64,000 nucleotides of DNA from Rubellimicrobium arenae. GTDB taxonomy: Bacteria; Pseudomonadota; Alphaproteobacteria; Rhodobacterales; Rhodobacteraceae. Positions within the stretch are counted from its first letter, which is position 1; each line of letters opens with the position of its first letter. The notes under the pieces were generated by a model. That model made no database searches. It worked only from the letters and a program-made list of their open reading frames with translations, and was not told the origin of the DNA. The stretch covers positions 124,001 to 188,000 of the forward strand of contig NZ_JAFMST010000003.1 in the NCBI RefSeq assembly GCF_017916275.1. The letters are read 5' to 3'. The position numbers and the translations under genes are program-made. Shown in pieces: positions 60,887-64,000 of this stretch.

Positions 60887-63570
60887 TCCTGACCTTCAAC
60901 GTCCTGATCGGAGTGTCGCTGGGCTATGTCGCGATGCTCTTCGCCGTGGCCTTCGCCGCCGACCGCCGGGCCAGGACGGGCCAGGAGCGATGGCTGCGCT
61001 CCCCGCTCGTGTACACGCTGTCGCTGTCCATCTATTGCACGGCCTGGACGTTCTACGGCGCGGTGGGCTACGCGGCCCGGTCCGGGCTGGAGTACCTGAC
61101 GATCTACCTGGGGCCGAGCCTCGTGGTCGTGGGCTGGTGGTGGATCCTTCGCAAGCTCGTCCGGATCGGGCGCACGCAGCGGATCACCTCCATCGCCGAC
61201 CTCGTGTCGTCCCGCTTCGGGAAGTCCTCGGTCATCGGCGCGATCGTCACCCTGATCGCGGTGGCGGGGGTCACGCCCTACATCGCGCTCCAGCTCCAGT
61301 CCATCGCACTGACCTTCGCCGCCTTCACCGAAGGGCTGGGCGGCGGGCCAGCGGATGTGGATTACGTGGCGCTCTGGACGGCCCTGGGGCTGGCCGTCTT
61401 CACCATCGTCTTCGGCACACGCAACCTCGACCCGTCCGAACGTCACCACGGCATCGTCATGGCCATCGCCGTCGAGGCGGTCGTCAAGCTCGTCGCGCTG
61501 CTTGCCGTCGGGGTCTTCGTCGTCTGGGGGCTGGGGGGAGGGGTGCCGGGCATCCTTCGCCGGATCGACGCGGCCCCGATCCCGATGTGGTCGGGCGACG
61601 GAGGGCGCTGGGTCGGCCTCCTGTTCCTTTCGGCGGCCGCGTTCCTCACCCTGCCGCGGATGTTCCACGTGCTCGTCGTCGAGAACGACGACGACCGCCA
61701 TCTTGCCGTCGCAAGCTGGGCCTTCCCTCTCTACGTGCTGGTCATCAGCCTCTTCGTCGTGCCCATCGCGGTGGTCGGGCTCGAGCGGCTCCCCGGGGGG
61801 TCGAACCCGGACCTGTTCGTCCTGGCGCTGCCGATCTCGGAAGGGCACGGCGGCCTGGCCTTGCTGGCGTTCCTGGGGGGGTTCTCGTCCGCCACCTCCA
61901 TGGTGATGGTGGCGACCATCGCCCTCGCCACGATGGTCTCCAACCACATCGTCGCGCCGCTCTGGCTGTCGGTCCGGGGGCCGGTCGAGGTGGCGCGCGA
62001 CCTTCGCGGGACGATCCTGCTCGCGCGCCGGGCCTCGGTGGTGGGTGTGCTCGGCCTGGGCTACGTGTACTTCCAGCTCACCGGGGCGGGGGTGGCGCTG
62101 TCGGCCATCGGGCTCATCGCCTTCGCCGGGGTGGCGCAGATCCTCCCCGCTATGCTGGGCGGCATCTTCTGGCGCGGAGGCACGGCGATCGGGGCGGGGA
62201 CGGGCCTTCTCCTTGGCGCGGCGGTCTGGATCTGGACGCTGTTCCTGCCGTCGTTCGGAACCGCCGTGATCCCGGCCGAGGTCATGGCCCGGGGACCGTT
62301 CGGGATCGGATGGCTCCGACCCGACGCGCTGTTCGGCATCGAAGGGGTCGACCCCCTCCTGCACGCGGTCATCTGGTCGCTGCTGCTCAATGCGGGGTCC
62401 TTCACGCTGGTGTCGCTGCTCACCTTTCCCAAGCCCCTCGAACGGCTTCAGGGGGTGCAGTTCGTCAACGTCTTCGAGCAGTCCGGCCCGGCGCGGACCT
62501 GGTCGCGCAGCGGCGCCGAGGTCGAGGACCTGCTCGTGCTCGCGCAGCGGGTCCTTGGGGGCGAAGCGGCGCTCGGCCTTTTCCAGAGCGAGGCCGAGGG
62601 GCAGGGCAAGTCCGGCCACCTTCCGGACCCGACGCCGGCCTTTCTCCAGCGCCTGGAACGCGAACTCGCCGGTTCGGTCGGCGCGGCGGCGGCTCATGCC
62701 CTGGTCGGACAGCTCGTGCAGGGACCGGGGGTGTCGGTCGAGGACCTGATGGCGGTGGCCGACGAGGCGGCGCAGATCCTCGAATACAGCGCAAGGCTCG
62801 AGGCCAAGTCCGCCGAGCAGGACCGCACCGCCCGGGCGCTGCGGGAAGCCAACGACAAGCTGACCCAGCTGGCCCGGCAAAAGGACGCCTTCCTGAGCCG
62901 CATCAGCCATGAACTGCGCACGCCGATGACATCCATCCGGTCCTTCTCCTCGCTCTTGGGCGAGGAAGGTCTGGGCGAGGATGACGCGCGCCGGTTCGCC
63001 CGCATCGTCGAGGCCGAGGCGCAGCGCATGACCCGGCTGCTCGACGACCTGCTCGACCTGTCGGTGTTGCGGGACGGGCAGGTGTCGCTCAAGCGGCGGG
63101 AAGGACTGCTGTCCGAGGTCATCGATCGGGCGATCCTGTCCGCCGGTGCCATGCATGGGAGCCTGCGGATCGTCAGGGAGCCCGCATCCGAGGCGGTGCC
63201 GGTGGTGACCGATCTGGACCGGCTGGCCCAGGTCTTCATCAATCTCGTGTCGAACGCCCGCAAGTACTGCGATGCGGAACGGCCCGAGTTGCGCATCTCG
63301 GTCCGGCGCCGGCGAGGTCAGGTGATCGTGGATTTCGCCGACAACGGCAGCGGCATCCCGGCCCCCGAACGCGAGGTCATCTTCGAGTCCTTCGCCCGGC
63401 TGTCCGGCCGCCGCGCCGGCCAGTCGGAGCCGACCGGGGCCGGGCTTGGCCTGGCGATCTGCCGGGAGGTCATGGCCCGGCTGGGCGGATCGATCGCCTA
63501 CCTGCCGGGGCAGGGAGGGGCCGCGTTCCGGGTCGCCTTCCCGCAGGGCCATGCCGCCGCCGCCGAGTGA
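60883..63570 (+). CDS. Sodium:solute symporter-histidine kinase fusion (CbrA/CrbS type)
   Basis: 895 residues. The N-terminal half (about 1-520) is an SSS-family transporter with about 13 helices. After a linker with a coiled coil (about 630-670) comes a HisKA domain with phospho-His H676 (RISHELRTPMTSIRSF) and an HATPase domain with N, G1 and G2 boxes (VFINLVSNARKY, DFADNGSGIP, GAGLGLAICREV). No receiver is fused; the lone receiver at 60241 is the likely partner. Relatives sense acetate (CrbS) or histidine and C/N balance (CbrA). It starts at a GTG overlapping the small membrane protein stop. Confidence 0.92.
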   Translation: MILTFNVLIGVSLGYVAMLFAVAFAADRRARTGQERWLRSPLVYTLSLSIYCTAWTFYGAVGYAARSGLEYLTIYLGPSLVVVGWWWILRKLVRIGRTQRITSIADLVSSRFGKSSVIGAIVTLIAVAGVTPYIALQLQSIALTFAAFTEGLGGGPADVDYVALWTALGLAVFTIVFGTRNLDPSERHHGIVMAIAVEAVVKLVALLAVGVFVVWGLGGGVPGILRRIDAAPIPMWSGDGGRWVGLLFLSAAAFLTLPRMFHVLVVENDDDRHLAVASWAFPLYVLVISLFVVPIAVVGLERLPGGSNPDLFVLALPISEGHGGLALLAFLGGFSSATSMVMVATIALATMVSNHIVAPLWLSVRGPVEVARDLRGTILLARRASVVGVLGLGYVYFQLTGAGVALSAIGLIAFAGVAQILPAMLGGIFWRGGTAIGAGTGLLLGAAVWIWTLFLPSFGTAVIPAEVMARGPFGIGWLRPDALFGIEGVDPLLHAVIWSLLLNAGSFTLVSLLTFPKPLERLQGVQFVNVFEQSGPARTWSRSGAEVEDLLVLAQRVLGGEAALGLFQSEAEGQGKSGHLPDPTPAFLQRLERELAGSVGAAAAHALVGQLVQGPGVSVEDLMAVADEAAQILEYSARLEAKSAEQDRTARALREANDKLTQLARQKDAFLSRISHELRTPMTSIRSFSSLLGEEGLGEDDARRFARIVEAEAQRMTRLLDDLLDLSVLRDGQVSLKRREGLLSEVIDRAILSAGAMHGSLRIVREPASEAVPVVTDLDRLAQVFINLVSNARKYCDAERPELRISVRRRRGQVIVDFADNGSGIPAPEREVIFESFARLSGRRAGQSEPTGAGLGLAICREVMARLGGSIAYLPGQGGAAFRVAFPQGHAAAAE

Positions 63571-63652
63571 ACGGGTTCATCGGTGCTGCCGTTTACCAAG
63601 TCTCAATGACTCGGCCGGTATGCTGGTCCGGTCTTAGAAGGGACCTGACCCC

Positions 63653-64000
63653 GTGGAGCCGACGACCACGAGCCTTATGCGTCGCATGGTGCGGCGCCCC
63701 CCGCCACCTTCGGCCCTGACCCCGGCCCGCGCCTTGCGGCTGGCGATGACCCGCGCGGCCGAGGAGTCGGTTGGCCTGCATGTCGCCGTGCTGGGCGTCA
63801 GCGTCGATGAGGGGCCCTTGGACGACCTCCTGTCGCGGCTGGAGGACGGACTGATGCTGGTCGCCCTTTACGAGGGGGATGATCCGGTCGGCCTTGTCGC
63901 TCTGGACGCCGAGGCCCGCTCGGCCGTCATCGAGGTCCAGACGCTGGGGCGCGTTCCCCCCGTCCCGCCCGAGCCGCGGGAGGTGACGGCCGCCGACGTC
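63653..64000 (+). CDS. FliM/FliN-like motor switch family protein (N-terminal part, cut by window edge)
   Basis: 116 codons visible from the GTG at 63653. The pattern ALTPARALRLAMTRAAEES, GLHVAVLGVSVDEGPLDDLL, VGLVALDAEARSAVIEVQTLGRV resembles the N-terminal domain of the FliM-like proteins annotated in Rhodobacterales, which occur outside flagellar operons. No other flagellar or type III secretion gene is in view, so the role is unclear. The ribosome site (AAGGGACCTGACCCC before GTG) is weak. Confidence 0.55.
   Translation, partial: MEPTTTSLMRRMVRRPPPPSALTPARALRLAMTRAAEESVGLHVAVLGVSVDEGPLDDLLSRLEDGLMLVALYEGDDPVGLVALDAEARSAVIEVQTLGRVPPVPPEPREVTAADV

Noticed and set aside
60682-63552. 956-codon minus-strand open frame opposite the transporter-kinase gene
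   Set aside because: No domain; composition is Arg/Asp/His/Gly-rich as expected from an antisense frame of GC-rich coding DNA. The plus strand has transporter and kinase motifs.
1-64000. CRISPR array, prophage or integrated element
   Set aside because: No regularly spaced repeats, integrase, phage structural genes, att-like repeats or tRNA were seen anywhere in the window.

Overview
The window is GC-rich, densely coding DNA with G/C-ending codons and very short intergenic gaps. It looks like the chromosome of a Rhodobacterales alphaproteobacterium (Roseobacter/Rhodobacter type). The indicators are the BolA / J-domain / CobS / CobT neighbourhood, a PhyR-NepR-EcfG general stress response locus, two VPLPA-type CTERM proteins, the NDUFA12-MlaD-DUF2155-Aat-AccC-AccB order, and a two-gene PntAB transhydrogenase. 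I found no rRNA, tRNA, CRISPR array, intact IS element or prophage.

Region 1-6866 is a sugar or sugar-acid catabolic cluster. A UxaA-type dehydratase (cut by the window edge) diverges from a GntR/FCD regulator, and an operon of BtpA/SgcQ-like protein, M42 (SgcX/FrvX-like) hydrolase and FGGY kinase diverges from an aldo/keto reductase of the L-fucose dehydrogenase type. A near-identical 16-bp element lies in both divergent promoter regions, so the two halves are probably one regulon. The substrate is not evident.

Region 6918-20658 is mostly core: recN, a DUF427 protein, aminopeptidase P, cobT, an FMN reductase, a VPLPA-CTERM protein, cobS with a small exported protein, an ECF sigma/anti-sigma pair, a J-domain protein, BolA, a DUF4177 protein and gatB. 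Region 20854-29046 holds two tandem lytic transglycosylase paralogues, arsC, a PlsC-like acyltransferase, pepN, small proteins and an ArsR-SRPBCC-SRPBCC operon. Region 29153-39555 has malate synthase G, a glycosyltransferase, a C26-type amidase, a D-lyxose isomerase-like protein, kynureninase, a membrane methyltransferase-like protein and pntAB.

Region 39578-47249 has an RluE-like pseudouridine synthase, an ornithine decarboxylase behind a structured RNA leader (possibly the speF motif), an M20 amidohydrolase behind a leader with three mutually competing helices, a moaA-waaA-glycosyltransferase operon and a lipoprotein. Region 47329-52985 is the general stress response locus (phyR divergent from nepR-ecfG-histidine kinase) followed by clpP-clpX. 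Region 53448-58739 has the second CTERM protein, NDUFA12-mlaD-DUF2155, and the accB-accC-aat operon. The window ends with an XRE regulator, a lone receiver protein, a small membrane protein, a transporter-histidine kinase fusion (CbrA/CrbS type) and the start of a FliM/FliN-like gene.

The observations most worth following are the sgc-like orphan pathway with its shared operator, the competing-helix leader before the M20 gene, and the leader of the ornithine decarboxylase gene. All assignments come from reading translations and motifs; no database search was run.
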